This document shows, piece after piece, positions 52,183 through 62,002 of a stretch of 64,000 bases of DNA; positions within the stretch are counted from its first letter, which is position 1; each line of letters starts with the position of its first letter. The DNA is taken from positions 806,001 to 870,000 of the forward strand of contig NC_009048.1 in assembly GCF_000209165.1 (NCBI RefSeq). Direction: 5' to 3'. Under the pieces are notes generated by a model. It was not told the origin of the DNA. It ran no database searches and saw only the letters and a list, made by a program, of their open reading frames with translations. The translations under genes were made by a program, and so were the position numbers. The DNA is from Scheffersomyces stipitis CBS 6054. Lineage: Eukaryota; Ascomycota; Pichiomycetes; Serinales; Debaryomycetaceae.

Positions 52183-52830
52183 TCATGCTATCGTAAGTTT
52201 GTTGACGCTGTCTGCAACTATGTCAGAGTCCGAGTCAGACGCAGAGGCTTCGTCGTCTTCCTCGTCTTCCTCAGCACCTCCAGTTGATGCAGCAGTTTCT
52301 GGATTGGTTGTGTTCAATTGCTCTTCTTCAGGAATCTCCATGGAAATGGCATAACCTGCACTTTCCAAAAGATCTCTCAACTTGGTGTCATCCTTGGAAA
52401 CGTAGTCAATGGGTCTCAAGTTGTGTTTGTCGGAGATACGAGGGTCTGAACCAGCATCTAACAAGTTGTCAATAACAAAATAACCGTGTTCTGGTTCTTC
52501 GGCTGTATATTTCACAGCCAAGTGCAAAGGTGTATCACCTTCTCGGTTCTTGGGATCGATTTCTACACCTTCTATGTCCAACACGATGTCTATAAACTCC
52601 CAGTTGCCTCGGGCACATGCAATATGCATAGAGGTGTTGCCTGTAATCAACTCACTGGTGTTGTTGATCAAATCGGCCAACTTTTCATGGTCGTTATCGA
52701 GCTCGGCTTTGATGGAAAGAAGTAATTCCGTGTTGTTTCTTCTGGCACACTCGAGAATTTGCTCTTTAAGTGAAGCACCTTCAGTAGCACCTGATGACAG
52801 GCCAGTGGGGGCACTTTCTACAGTAGTCAT
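52183..52830 (-). CDS. Small ankyrin-repeat protein, YCR051W-like
   Basis: Predicted 215 aa; S. cerevisiae YCR051W is 222 aa. Two to three ankyrin repeats (about residues 60-150) contain NTSMHIACARGNWEFIDIVLD and GDTPLHLAVKYT. The tail is acidic and Ser/Asp-rich (EEDEEDDEASASDSDSD). No catalytic domain. Its molecular role in yeast is not known to me; it is likely a cytosolic or nuclear adaptor. Confidence 0.82.
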   Translation of the reverse strand: MTTVESAPTGLSSGATEGASLKEQILECARRNNTELLLSIKAELDNDHEKLADLINNTSELITGNTSMHIACARGNWEFIDIVLDIEGVEIDPKNREGDTPLHLAVKYTAEEPEHGYFVIDNLLDAGSDPRISDKHNLRPIDYVSKDDTKLRDLLESAGYAISMEIPEEEQLNTTNPETAASTGGAEEDEEDDEASASDSDSDIVADSVNKLTIA

Positions 52831-53009
52831 GATCGAGTTGTGAAATATGGAGTATGAAGAAGTCTGTGGCTATCGTTGGTGTACTTCAAATCGCCGGTGC
52901 TTGATAAAGTCACGTGTGTATGGTCGTGTGCTGGGGCTCAAGTGGATCTGGTTTATGGATAGGAAGAGTAAGACATAAGGAAAGATAGAGAGAGAATTGA
53001 AGTGGAAGT

Positions 53010-53258
53010 CTAGAAATAGTAATAATCCGTTTCTGTCGGTATTTCTTGCTTGGCTGCTGCAAGTTTTTGAAATCTATTCTTATTTTTGGTGATTTTGCTT
53101 TCTTGGAGTCTGTAATTGGCTGCGAAAATCGACTTCTGTATGCCCCTGAATTCGCTACAGATGTGGTCAAGATAGCATTCCGGTCTTCTAGATTTCCAAA
53201 AAAGCTTTTGCAAGAAATCTGAGGCAATACCTTTGGGTCCAATTGTCCCAGCAGACAT
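53010..53258 (-). CDS. Possible small protein, 82 aa
   Basis: Open from ATG at 53258 (MSAGTIGPKG), with a TGA in the same frame four codons upstream. The composition is protein-like: a basic, largely helical sequence with two cysteines (CYLDHIC) and an aromatic tail (TETDYYYF). No family recognised. It would lie head-to-tail upstream of the ankyrin gene, with 180 bases between, and divergent from RPE1. A second minus-strand frame (52910-53281) overlaps and is less protein-like. Confidence 0.35.
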   Translation of the reverse strand: MSAGTIGPKGIASDFLQKLFWKSRRPECYLDHICSEFRGIQKSIFAANYRLQESKITKNKNRFQKLAAAKQEIPTETDYYYF

Positions 53259-53281
53259 TGGTCGTTTTCAGCTGCCACCAT

Positions 53282-53707
53282 TGCAAGCGAAACACTCTGC
53301 CATGTCTATGATAACTTTCAAACTTACGATAAGTTTCCACGACATCTGCTGTTTACGAATCAACATAGCTTTGCTGATTACTATCTCATAGGGCTAACTA
53401 TATCAACACTATCTACTATTAGTAGCTTCTGAATCTTTCTAATCCATCGTATTCTCTGGTCCAACATTTAATCAGCGACTGCACACACCGGATCTCTATT
53501 AAGCTTGCCCGGCCATTCATCCACCGACCATGCACTACTACCAGATAGACTCAGTCTCCAATACTTTCAAATGGATAACTACTTTTCACTGCTTTTCACT
53601 AACATTGCCATTTTCAACTTTCAAGTTATAAATCATAAATTTATAATTGCACGTTTTTCATTTTCAAATTTTTCTCCTTAACTTTTCACTCCACAAGCGA
53701 TTGCACC
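53282..53707. other. RPE1 promoter region
   Basis: AT-rich with pyrimidine tracts ahead of the ATG at 53708; no gene. Confidence 0.4.
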
Positions 53708-54406
53708 ATGGTCCAGCCTATCATCTCTCCGTCCATCTTAGCCTCTGATTTTGCCAACTTGGGCTCCCATTGCAAGTGTATCGTCAATGGTGGTGCGGAG
53801 TGGCTCCATCTTGATGTCATGGACGGTCACTTTGTTCCCAACATCTCTCTTGGAGCACCCATCATTGCCAGCTTGAGAAAGCAGTTCCCCAGATCAGACC
53901 CTAATCCAGTCTTTTTCGACTGCCACATGATGGTGTCCAACCCAGAACAGTGGATCGAGGACATAGCCAAGGCTGGAGGCGATGGTTATACTTTCCATTT
54001 TGAAGCTACAGACGATGCATTGAGAACTATCAAGAAGGTTAAAGCTGCTGGCATGAAGGTGGGTGTATCTGTCAAGCCAAAGACTCCAGTGGAAGTGTTA
54101 TTTCCTATTGTAGAGGAAATCGACTTGGCTCTTGTCATGACTGTAGAACCAGGCTTTGGCGGCCAGAAGTTCATGCCTGAGATGATGGCCAAAGTTGAGA
54201 TCTTAAGAAACAAGTACCCTGACTTGAACATTGAAGTGGATGGAGGCTTGGCTAAAGACACTATAGATGCTGCTGCTAAGGCCGGCGCCAATGTCATTGT
54301 AGGTGGTACTTCTGTCTTCGGTGCAGAAAACCCAGCAGAGGTCATTGACTTCTTGAGACTGTCTGTCGCCACCAGCTTGACAGCCAAGGGCTTGCTCACT
54401 AAGTAG
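53708..54406 (+). CDS. RPE1: D-ribulose-5-phosphate 3-epimerase Rpe1
   Basis: Predicted 232 aa, near the S. cerevisiae length of 238. It interconverts ribulose-5-phosphate and xylulose-5-phosphate in the pentose phosphate pathway. The TIM barrel shows [13 protein letters not shown], the metal/acid-base motif [18 protein letters not shown], the loop [12 protein letters not shown] and EVDGGL, all family hallmarks. In a xylose-using yeast this step feeds xylulose-5-phosphate into the non-oxidative branch. The last part ends in a short tail with one CTG codon. Confidence 0.97.
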   Translation: MVQPIISPSILASDFANLGSHCKCIVNGGAEWLHLDVMDGHFVPNISLGAPIIASLRKQFPRSDPNPVFFDCHMMVSNPEQWIEDIAKAGGDGYTFHFEATDDALRTIKKVKAAGMKVGVSVKPKTPVEVLFPIVEEIDLALVMTVEPGFGGQKFMPEMMAKVEILRNKYPDLNIEVDGGLAKDTIDAAAKAGANVIVGGTSVFGAENPAEVIDFLRLSVATSLTAKGLLTK

Positions 54407-54787
54407 TAATAATATATATTTACTAGATACTAGATGTTGATACTAGATGTTGATACCAGCAACGTATCTACTTATATTGATAATTGCTAGTGATATACTA
54501 GCAAGTTATACTACTAAATATGTAATGTAGCAGGTGAGCTTTAATGTACTGAGTTCTACTGGAACTGGATCATATATGAATATACTAAATCACTAATTGA
54601 TATTCAGTTATCACGAGGTGTTCGCCGATGACTCGACAATATTATACTAGATTATGAGTGATACGCTAGATATTTCACGCTTCTTATACACAACTTTGAA
54701 ATACAATATTCATTCAAGTATAAAATTTCCTTATGCTAGTGTACAAGTGATAAGATGATATGAAAGAAATGAAATGCAAGAAATCTC
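54407..54787. other. Convergent spacer between RPE1 and ALB1
   Basis: AT-rich with short direct repeats of TACTAGATGTTGATAC around 54421-54460. No gene. Confidence 0.4.
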
Positions 54788-55261
54788 CTAAAATGCTTGG
54801 ACACCTAATGTGGTTCCCTCAGCATCCACAGCAACCTTGTAAAGTCCCTCAGACTGGTTCTGAACTACAGACCACAAAGCCTTCTTGATCTGTTCTAATC
54901 TGGATTGTCTCTGTTCTTCAGTTTCAACCTCAACATCCATTTCATGTTCCTTTCCCAAACCTTCATTTTTTCTTTGGTCAATGTACTTTTGGTTTCTGGC
55001 AAGCTTCTTGGCTCTCTTGTTGGACAAAGTAGTGTTTGTCACAACACCAGTAGGCTTTGGAGCTTCACCAGTGTATAAAGCTATAGCAGTAGAGTCGCTG
55101 GGCTTGGTAGCAGTGCCTGAAACTTCAGCATATCTAGAAGTAGATGATTTTGTGGAAGGGTTCTTTCTGGCACGAGCAGCTCTTTTCCTTCCTAAAGTCT
55201 TGGCATGACTGTGGGCGTTGATCTTAATCTTTGGCTTATTTATGGAGTTCTTGGATGCCAT
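54788..55261 (-). CDS. ALB1: 60S pre-ribosome shuttling factor Alb1
   Basis: Predicted 157 aa; S. cerevisiae Alb1 is 175 aa. It is a small very basic protein with an N-terminal KKP/HSHAK-like basic region (INAHSHAKTLGRKRAARARK). A central NTTLSNKRAKKLARNQKY block is the family signature, and the C-terminal helix ends GVQAF. Alb1 binds Arx1 on late pre-60S particles and shuttles to the cytoplasm. The CACGTG box at 55361-55366 is 100 bases upstream of its ATG and is shared with the tRNA flank. Confidence 0.85.
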   Translation of the reverse strand: MASKNSINKPKIKINAHSHAKTLGRKRAARARKNPSTKSSTSRYAEVSGTATKPSDSTAIALYTGEAPKPTGVVTNTTLSNKRAKKLARNQKYIDQRKNEGLGKEHEMDVEVETEEQRQSRLEQIKKALWSVVQNQSEGLYKVAVDAEGTTLGVQAF

Positions 55262-55360
55262 TTTGAATGTGGATTTATATAGTTAGAGCTATGAAAGGAT
55301 TGCACTTCCCGTACTTAAAAAAAAAATCTATATCCATCTCATCAGATTTAAATTATAAAT

Positions 55361-55366
55361 CACGTG
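55361..55366. promoter_or_regulatory. CACGTG box between ALB1 and tRNA-Tyr
   Basis: Sits in ATCACGTGAT, 100 bases before the ALB1 ATG and just beyond the end of the tRNA gene. The same 10-mer occurs upstream of COQ11 and LEU2. Confidence 0.5.
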
Positions 55367-55385
55367 ATCCGTGTGAGTATATTGG

Positions 55386-55391
55386 AAAAAA
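55386..55391 (-). terminator. RNA polymerase III terminator of tRNA-Tyr
   Basis: Six T residues on the minus strand begin three bases after the tRNA 3' end. Confidence 0.8.
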
Positions 55392-55393
55392 TA

Positions 55394-55484
55394 TCTCCCG
55401 GGGGTGAGTCGAACACCCGATCTCAAGATTACTCTGAGAGAACCCATTACAGTCTCGCGCCTTAGCCAGCTTGGCCACCGAGAG
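55394..55484 (-). tRNA. tRNA-Tyr(GTA) with a 17-base intron
   Basis: The 91-base gene folds as a canonical cloverleaf. The acceptor pairs CTCTCGG with CCGGGAG, then A73. The D arm is GCC/GGC, the anticodon stem CGAGA/TCTTG and the T arm GGGTG-TTCGACT-CACCC. The anticodon loop CTGTAA-A gives GTA (Tyr) at positions 34-36. The intron of 17 bases (55430-55446) interrupts the gene after position 37, as in all yeast tRNA-Tyr genes. The mature sequence closely matches S. cerevisiae tRNA-Tyr. A T6 terminator follows. Confidence 0.97.
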
Positions 55485-56343
55485 TTCTTGTGTTGGTCGA
55501 CATTCCATTTTTGTTACTGGTGGTATATTTATCACATGATTTTAGTCATGTGAGTTTTGGTATTTCTAGCTGTATAATGGGTAATTTTGACTTTATGAAA
55601 ACTTTGGTAGATGAAGAGGAGTTAGATGAGATCAAATAGTATTTGGAACTATATTTTAATGGGACTCTCTACCGAATTTTGAAAAAACTGATTTTCTCCT
55701 ACTTTCTGAACATTTCATGACAATTTCATTATTAATTAGTTAATGATTGAAAAACAAATACAATCAAAAGTTTATTATATCACATAATTTATATCTATCG
55801 TAGCTATGATAAGTAGAATATTTTCACTTGTGAGAGTATTTCTTTGGAGCTCTGACTTAACTTCGTTATTGTAGGTTTATAACAATATACCAGCGAGGAA
55901 TTCTTCTTTACAATTGCTTACCCAAACTTTTAGATTCTAATTGCCATGGCAACGGTTAGTTCTACAAACTTTCTTCTAACTTTCTACAAACCTTAGCTTC
56001 CACACTTTCGGTCCTTCTCTCCACCGTGCCTGGCACCACAATGGCTGTGAAAACTGTACGGTATCAGATAAATTCAGGATAATCCTGCATACACGTTATC
56101 TTAGTAATGCTAGTGTGGATACCGGAGCCACGGCTCCACGGTTTTTCAGATATAAAGTGGATTGTTTCCTCTAGTTCGGTAATAGAATTCCAGAGTAAAC
56201 TTGTTTGTGATTTTTGTTATTAGAGGAACTCAATTGTGCATTTTGCTTTTCCAATTGACCTTGCACTTGCTGCTGAACTCTTTCTGAACAATCATCAGTT
56301 TTAGTACATCTGAAAAATTCACTGAGTCTCACTTAAAACTACT
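55485..56343. other. Intergenic region upstream of the VPS70-like gene
   Basis: About 860 bases. An ATG at 55944 followed by a GTTAGT donor, TTCTAAC and TTAG looks like a small intron, but the joined frame stops after about 20 codons. No gene assigned. The last 100 bases are a pyrimidine-rich yeast leader. Confidence 0.4.
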
Positions 56344-58746
56344 ATGTCTGACGAAAAGGGTTTCTACACCCCTATAGAGGTGGCTCCTTCGAGGAAGCAA
56401 TCGTGGCTCAAGAGGTTCGCAGCTGGAGCCATTGGAGCCGCTGCATCTCTCTATCTTCTTAGTTCTGCTGCTCTGTACTTGAGTACTGAAATCTCAGAGA
56501 CCGAGGCTAAGAAGATCATTTTGGATGCGCTTGAAACAAACTTGGCCGGAAACTGGTCCAAAATATATACTGCTGAGCCTCATTTGGCAGGAACCAACTT
56601 TGGCTTGGTGCAATTCACCAGAGATAAATTTGAAGAGTACGGTTTGGATGCTTCTATCGATACTTACGAGATTTATGTCAGTTACCCTAACGACCATGAC
56701 TTGAACTTATTGGATGCGAAAACTGAGGAAATCTTGTACAAGGCTCCATTAAAGGAAGACGTACTTAAAGAAGATGAGACCACCCACGGAAATGATACTG
56801 TTCCTACCTTTTTGGCTTATGCTGCTAATGGTAATGTTACTGGTCAATATGTCTACGCAAACTACGGTACCAAGAAGGACTTTGAACAGTTACAAGAATG
56901 GGGCGTAGATGTAAAGGGCAAGATTGTCATTGTCAGATACGGTGCTATTTTCCGTGGTTTGAAGGTGAAGTTTGCCCAAGAGAATGGTGCCATTGGTGTA
57001 TTGATCTACTCTGATCCTGGCGATGACCATGGAATTACAGAGAAAAACGGCTACAAGCAGTATCCCCACGGTCCTGCTAGACAAGAAAGCTCAGTACAAA
57101 GAGGTAGTGTACAATTCTTAGGAGGAGTAGGTGCTACTCCTGGAGATCCTACTACTCCTGGTTATGCTTCTAAGCCTGGTGTAGAACGTAAAGACCCACA
57201 CGCTAGTATTGGTAAGATTCCAGCCTTGCCAATCTCATACCGTGAAGTAAAGCCAATCTTGGAAAAGTTGAACGGTGAAGGTCACCATGCTAAGGAAGAT
57301 TCTTGGATTGGTGAATTAGAAGGCTTCAAGTACTATACTGGCCCAAGCAAGAATTATACATTGAACTTGTACAACGATCAGATCTACAACATCTCCACTT
57401 TGTACAACGTCTATGGTGAAATTCCTGGCGAAAAGAGGGATGAAGTTATCATAATTGGTAACCACAGAGATGCTTGGATCAAGGGTGGTGCTGGAGACCC
57501 CAACTCCGGTTCTGCTACCATCGTTGAAGTGGCTAGAGCTTTGGGTGAGTTGAAAAAAGCCGGTTACAAGTTCAAGAGAACTATAGTCTTCCAAAGTTAC
57601 GACGGTGAAGAATACGGTCTTTTAGGCTCTACTGAGCAAGGTGAATACTTTGCAGACAAGTACAAGCGTACTGTAGTTGCTTACTTGAACTTGGATGCAT
57701 CCACTACAGGCAGTCACTTGAAGTTGGGTGCTTCTCCATTGTTGAACAACATCCTCAGAGAAGCTGCTAAGGAATTGGAATATCCAGCCAAAGGTGTTGG
57801 CTCCTTGTACGATCACTTTGTTCAGGAAACAGGTGACAACATCAAGAACCTTGGATCTGGTTCGGACTACACTGTCTTCTTGGAACATTTAGGTATCCCT
57901 TCTGTTGATTTGGGTTTTGGCCAAGGAAAGGGTGACCCTATCTACCATTACCATTCTAACTACGATTCCTTCTACTGGATTTCCGAGTTTGCCGACAAAG
58001 GTTTTGTCTACCATAACTTGGCTGCTAAGTACTTGTCTCTCATTGTTTTCGGCTTGGGTGAACGTGAATTAATCAACTTCAAGTTGACTGATTACTCTAA
58101 GGACCTCATCAAATACTACAATGAGACTATTAAGGCAGTTCCAAAGAAGTGGTTCCACCAAGAAATCTCGCAAGAGACCTGGGATAAATACTTGAACCAT
58201 GATATTGCTGATATCGAGTTTATTTCTAAGGCTACTTCAAGAACTTACCTTCCAAGAAGATGGTTCCCTTTCCCAGAGTTGTTGAACGTGAGAGACTGTA
58301 AAATGAAGGGTCACTTGATGTACGACTCCAAGCACCACAAGAATGCTACTTTGGAGGACCTCCTTTTGAAGACTCTTGAAGATATTAACACTTTACAAAA
58401 CAGTACTGTCTCATTCGATTTGAAGACCTTTGATCTTCAATCGCAACATGAAAACAAAGATGACTTGAACTTCTGGCAGAGATTTAAATTACATTTCCAG
58501 ATCAAGGGCCACAATAAGTTACTTCAATATTTCGAAAGAAACTTCTTATACCACAAGGGCTTGTACGAGAGACCATGGTTCAAACACATTGTGTTTGCCA
58601 GTGGTAGATTTACAGGTTACGAAGGCCAAACTTTCCCAGGGTTGAAGGAAGCTCTTGAAGATGGCGATTTTGAGAGATTTGTTGATTGGCTCGGTATTGT
58701 GTCCAAGGCTATCAGAAGAATTAATGCCGAGATTGCAGTTAAATGA
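56344..58746 (+). CDS. VPS70: Vps70-like M28 metallopeptidase, transferrin-receptor family
   Basis: Predicted 800 aa; S. cerevisiae Vps70 is 811 aa. A short cytosolic N-terminus is followed by one membrane helix (about 26-47). A PA domain (about 160-330), an M28 zinc-peptidase domain (about 350-575) and a helical dimerisation domain complete the glutamate-carboxypeptidase-II plan. The two-zinc site looks intact: H374 (NHRDAW), D385 (GAGDPNSG), E422 as base with E423 (DGEEYG), D451 (LNLDAS) and H537 (YHYHSNYD). In S. cerevisiae the protein is linked to vacuolar protein sorting; the Tre1/Tre2 relatives are alternatives. N-glycosylation sites fit a luminal or extracellular catalytic part. Confidence 0.85.
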   Translation: MSDEKGFYTPIEVAPSRKQSWLKRFAAGAIGAAASLYLLSSAALYLSTEISETEAKKIILDALETNLAGNWSKIYTAEPHLAGTNFGLVQFTRDKFEEYGLDASIDTYEIYVSYPNDHDLNLLDAKTEEILYKAPLKEDVLKEDETTHGNDTVPTFLAYAANGNVTGQYVYANYGTKKDFEQLQEWGVDVKGKIVIVRYGAIFRGLKVKFAQENGAIGVLIYSDPGDDHGITEKNGYKQYPHGPARQESSVQRGSVQFLGGVGATPGDPTTPGYASKPGVERKDPHASIGKIPALPISYREVKPILEKLNGEGHHAKEDSWIGELEGFKYYTGPSKNYTLNLYNDQIYNISTLYNVYGEIPGEKRDEVIIIGNHRDAWIKGGAGDPNSGSATIVEVARALGELKKAGYKFKRTIVFQSYDGEEYGLLGSTEQGEYFADKYKRTVVAYLNLDASTTGSHLKLGASPLLNNILREAAKELEYPAKGVGSLYDHFVQETGDNIKNLGSGSDYTVFLEHLGIPSVDLGFGQGKGDPIYHYHSNYDSFYWISEFADKGFVYHNLAAKYLSLIVFGLGERELINFKLTDYSKDLIKYYNETIKAVPKKWFHQEISQETWDKYLNHDIADIEFISKATSRTYLPRRWFPFPELLNVRDCKMKGHLMYDSKHHKNATLEDLLLKTLEDINTLQNSTVSFDLKTFDLQSQHENKDDLNFWQRFKLHFQIKGHNKLLQYFERNFLYHKGLYERPWFKHIVFASGRFTGYEGQTFPGLKEALEDGDFERFVDWLGIVSKAIRRINAEIAVK

Positions 58747-59299
58747 GCCAACTATAAGATTAAGTATTTAGTCTAATTTTTGTATCTTAATATAGCAGCT
58801 TTGTTGTTGACATACTTGGAAAGATATGTGTAACATGAGGTGATGTTCCATATCTCAGTAAAGCTCCTAGATATATCGTCTCGTATGCCGCGAATACCGA
58901 GAATACCATGTACTCATGCCGGGCTTCCATTTCCTGAAGCTATTGTTTGTGTTTCATGTTGTCACACAATACCCAATTCTCATCTCTTACATAAGGGGTT
59001 GCAACCAAACCTCCTGAATTATTTTCACACTGGTACAGTACCACATACATTAGGGCGCATAATAATAATTAGAGTCGATTTAGAGTTTGAATATAACACA
59101 GTGATGAGTATTCATAGCTTTGCTGACGTTTCGAGATAATTTATAAACGCTACCATGACAAGACTACTGATTCGGATATTTTTCTGCGTGGATTCTTTTC
59201 TTGAAATGTACCATCTTCTATGTACATATCTGGATAGCTTCCTTCATCAAAGTATTCAATATTCATAAGTCCATAAACATCATTGGTTTCACTTGAAAA
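58747..59299. other. Spacer upstream of the Ste5/Far1-like gene
   Basis: AT-rich; one short CGAATACCGAGAATACC stretch resembles the units of repeat locus 1. No gene. Confidence 0.4.
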
Positions 59300-62002
59300 A
59301 TGAAGAAGCAATCTCCACCTAGAACCAGAAGTACTTCGACGCTGGCTTCGTCAGGTAAGCCGATGCTAGCAGAACGAACTCACACAGGACCTAATATGTC
59401 TCTACCACATAAAGTATATTCCAAGAAACCCCTATCCAAAATGGAGAACATGAACCTCAACGATACCAAGATGATTTCTAGTTTCAACAGTGATGGCATT
59501 GAAAAAAATGTTAGCCAAATGATATGTGCTTTCTGCAATGAACTTCTCTCGAGGTGTCTTCCTGGTGAAATTGCAGTCAGCCTTACATGTGGGGATATGT
59601 GCCACAAGACATGTTTTGGAGTGATGGTTGATCGGAAGCACATGGATAGGAAACTTCAATGCGGATTATGTAGAAAGCAGACTTGGTGTACCAATAACAA
59701 TCTCGTGGAAATGTTGGTTTCCTCGGTTGATAACGAAGATTTCGTGCTCAATACGAATCCAGACGAATCTTCTCAAGATGGCAGCTCGAGAAACCAGTTT
59801 TCAACTCCCAGAACACACGAAGAATTCCCTGCTTTCACAAATCTTAACAACGAACAAAGTAGACTCGAAATCTATAAACCACAGATAGAGCTTTCTTGTG
59901 ACCCAAGACCATTGGAACTTGGCCTGGACAAAATACAAGATTTCAAATGCGTGCTCACAGTTAAAGCTCCTCAGATCTTCCTGAAAAGTGATATAACCTC
60001 TGAAGATGTAAAATATAAAAACGACGTCGAGGCTGAAATCTACAAATATTTCCACAGTCAGATAAAGAATTGGCAAGAAACAGGGTTGGCCCCTAATCCG
60101 GACCAATTGGGTAATTTGGTAATGTTTGATAACTTGTATATCAGCACGAACGAAGTAGAATGGGATATTGTCAAGGTATTCTTGTTTTCCAAGATTATTT
60201 TGTTTTCTAGAAAAGATGAAATGATAGGTAAGATCATGATAAGAGAGGATATCAGCAGCATAAATAAGTTCTCTGGAGGAATTATTCTTAATTTGAGAAA
60301 TGGAGCCATCCCTGAGTTCTATTTTAGACACACCAACCCATTAATCATTGCAAAATGGGAGTCAATAATAATACAATATTTCAAGTGGAACAAATTAGAT
60401 CCTTTAAACAGATTTCAAATCACTACCAATGCTTTCGAGATTATTCCAAATGTAGACTTTCCAGAAGACGTACGAAATCTTGCAACTATGATAGACGAAG
60501 ATAGGGATATCCCTTCGGAGTATTTCGCAAAATCTATTGCGTTACCTGAGCCATACCCCTTGAATTTGATAATCTGTGTTCCATTGGCGAACTTATCGGG
60601 GCTACCAAATTCAGAATATAAAAGATTAATCATCGATTTTCTCCATCAAATAAGGCAGAGCCTTAGAGTCTTTGATAGAATGGGGTTGGTGTTTACTGGC
60701 AGAGATGGTAATGGGAAGATAGCAAACAAAGGGACATTTGTAAGTTGTACTAACAAGTCCTGGACAGGGTGGGATAGAGTTCTTAATGATGTTTTTGTTT
60801 ATTCTGAAGGGGTGCCTTTCAGCAATGAAACAGAGGAATTAAAAGTCACGATAGATAAGATTGTAGATTTGAAGCCATTTGTTCTGAACACCTCCAATTT
60901 TGTTAATAAGGTTTTAATTTTGAACGGCAACAACTACAGACGGGAACAATCAGTAAGCAATCAGGGTGTCAATAAAATCATTCTTCAAAAGAAGCTCAAC
61001 TCATTGTTAGAAAGATTTTCAATAACAATATTAAGAGTTGGAGGGTACACGGAAAGTTTCACTACTTTCAATGAACTCATAATGAACCCAAACGATGACA
61101 TAGAGGCAGAGGAACTAGTCTTGTCATTTGGATCTAGCTTCTTTCGATTTGATTCATTTTCAGACTTGAACGAAAGAATTTCCTACATCATGAACTGGAA
61201 GATTCAACAGACGTGTATTCCATCGATAAGAGTGGACATATCAAAATTTGAGCTCAATCAAAACTTGTTGAAATTCAACGAGATCGAGATAAATGGACTT
61301 ATGAAAAAATTGAACAAGGTTGAAGATATTGTCTTGTTCGTCAAAGACATCACTCCAGGCACTGAAAGAAACATAATAATAGGGCTCCAGACGCTAACAC
61401 CTTGCAACAACCGGCCACAACTACCAGTGCAGGAAGAGGAAATGGCAATATTACAATATACTTCGTCGTGGATAACCACTAGGGAGAAAATGAAAATTTG
61501 CTACAAGAGGCTAGATGATCGAAATCAAGGCACTCACCATGAGAATATGGCCAGCAAAAAGATAGCTGAAGAGAAAGAGACTCCACCAGCCGAATCAACT
61601 TCACCACCTATGCCAAGCTCGCCGCTCACTTCCGAGAGTCTTGCAAGACGCCAAATGGAACTTTCGATTATGGAGGCTTTACTGGATCAGAAGATAAGTC
61701 TACGAGACTATCGAGACAAGATAAACAGAGCCATACATATTGTACAAGGATATACAGAAGGGAGTGGCGGTTCACCAGGGAGCAGCAGCCCAGCAGATAG
61801 CAGCAGCAGTTCACAAGGCTCCCGAAGGGGATTCTGTTGCAAAGGTAACCTCGATCTCGATCTCGAGAAAGTCAAGCTTCGTCGGTTCCGAGATAACTCC
61901 CAATATTCAGAGTATATCGCAAGACACTTGGAGAAGATTCGAGACCTTGATGCATCTAATGCAGCCCTAAAGTGTCAGGATCTCCATTTGTCTCTAGAAT
62001 GA
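59300..62002 (+). CDS. Ste5/Far1-family pheromone-pathway scaffold
   Basis: Predicted 900 aa. A basic, Ser/Thr-rich N-terminus (1-60) could bind membrane. A RING-H2-like zinc module follows: C76, C79 (CAFC), C97, C101, H102, C105 (TCGDMCHKTC), C121, C124 (CGLC). A PH-like domain lies at about 255-360 (FLFSKIILFSRK then IAKWESIIIQYF). A VWA-like fold lies at about 415-650 (LNLIICVPLANLSG, LVFTGRDGNG). The end is low complexity and charged. This order matches Ste5 of S. cerevisiae (917 aa) and is shared in part with Far1; in Candida the Ste5 counterpart is Cst5. The scaffold holds MAPK-module kinases near G-beta. Choice between Ste5/Cst5 and Far1 is open. Confidence 0.72.
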   Translation: MKKQSPPRTRSTSTLASSGKPMLAERTHTGPNMSLPHKVYSKKPLSKMENMNLNDTKMISSFNSDGIEKNVSQMICAFCNELLSRCLPGEIAVSLTCGDMCHKTCFGVMVDRKHMDRKLQCGLCRKQTWCTNNNLVEMLVSSVDNEDFVLNTNPDESSQDGSSRNQFSTPRTHEEFPAFTNLNNEQSRLEIYKPQIELSCDPRPLELGLDKIQDFKCVLTVKAPQIFLKSDITSEDVKYKNDVEAEIYKYFHSQIKNWQETGLAPNPDQLGNLVMFDNLYISTNEVEWDIVKVFLFSKIILFSRKDEMIGKIMIREDISSINKFSGGIILNLRNGAIPEFYFRHTNPLIIAKWESIIIQYFKWNKLDPLNRFQITTNAFEIIPNVDFPEDVRNLATMIDEDRDIPSEYFAKSIALPEPYPLNLIICVPLANLSGLPNSEYKRLIIDFLHQIRQSLRVFDRMGLVFTGRDGNGKIANKGTFVSCTNKSWTGWDRVLNDVFVYSEGVPFSNETEELKVTIDKIVDLKPFVLNTSNFVNKVLILNGNNYRREQSVSNQGVNKIILQKKLNSLLERFSITILRVGGYTESFTTFNELIMNPNDDIEAEELVLSFGSSFFRFDSFSDLNERISYIMNWKIQQTCIPSIRVDISKFELNQNLLKFNEIEINGLMKKLNKVEDIVLFVKDITPGTERNIIIGLQTLTPCNNRPQLPVQEEEMAILQYTSSWITTREKMKICYKRLDDRNQGTHHENMASKKIAEEKETPPAESTSPPMPSSPLTSESLARRQMELSIMEALLDQKISLRDYRDKINRAIHIVQGYTEGSGGSPGSSSPADSSSSSQGSRRGFCCKGNLDLDLEKVKLRRFRDNSQYSEYIARHLEKIRDLDASNAALKCQDLHLSLE

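Noticed and set aside
52910..53281. 123-codon minus-strand frame overlapping the 82-residue candidate
   Set aside because: Less protein-like, with low-complexity Leu/Ser tail; the 82-residue frame is preferred.
55944..56060. ATG plus GTTAGT...TTCTAAC...TTAG pattern resembling a small intron
   Set aside because: The joined frame stops after about 20 codons and no family matches.
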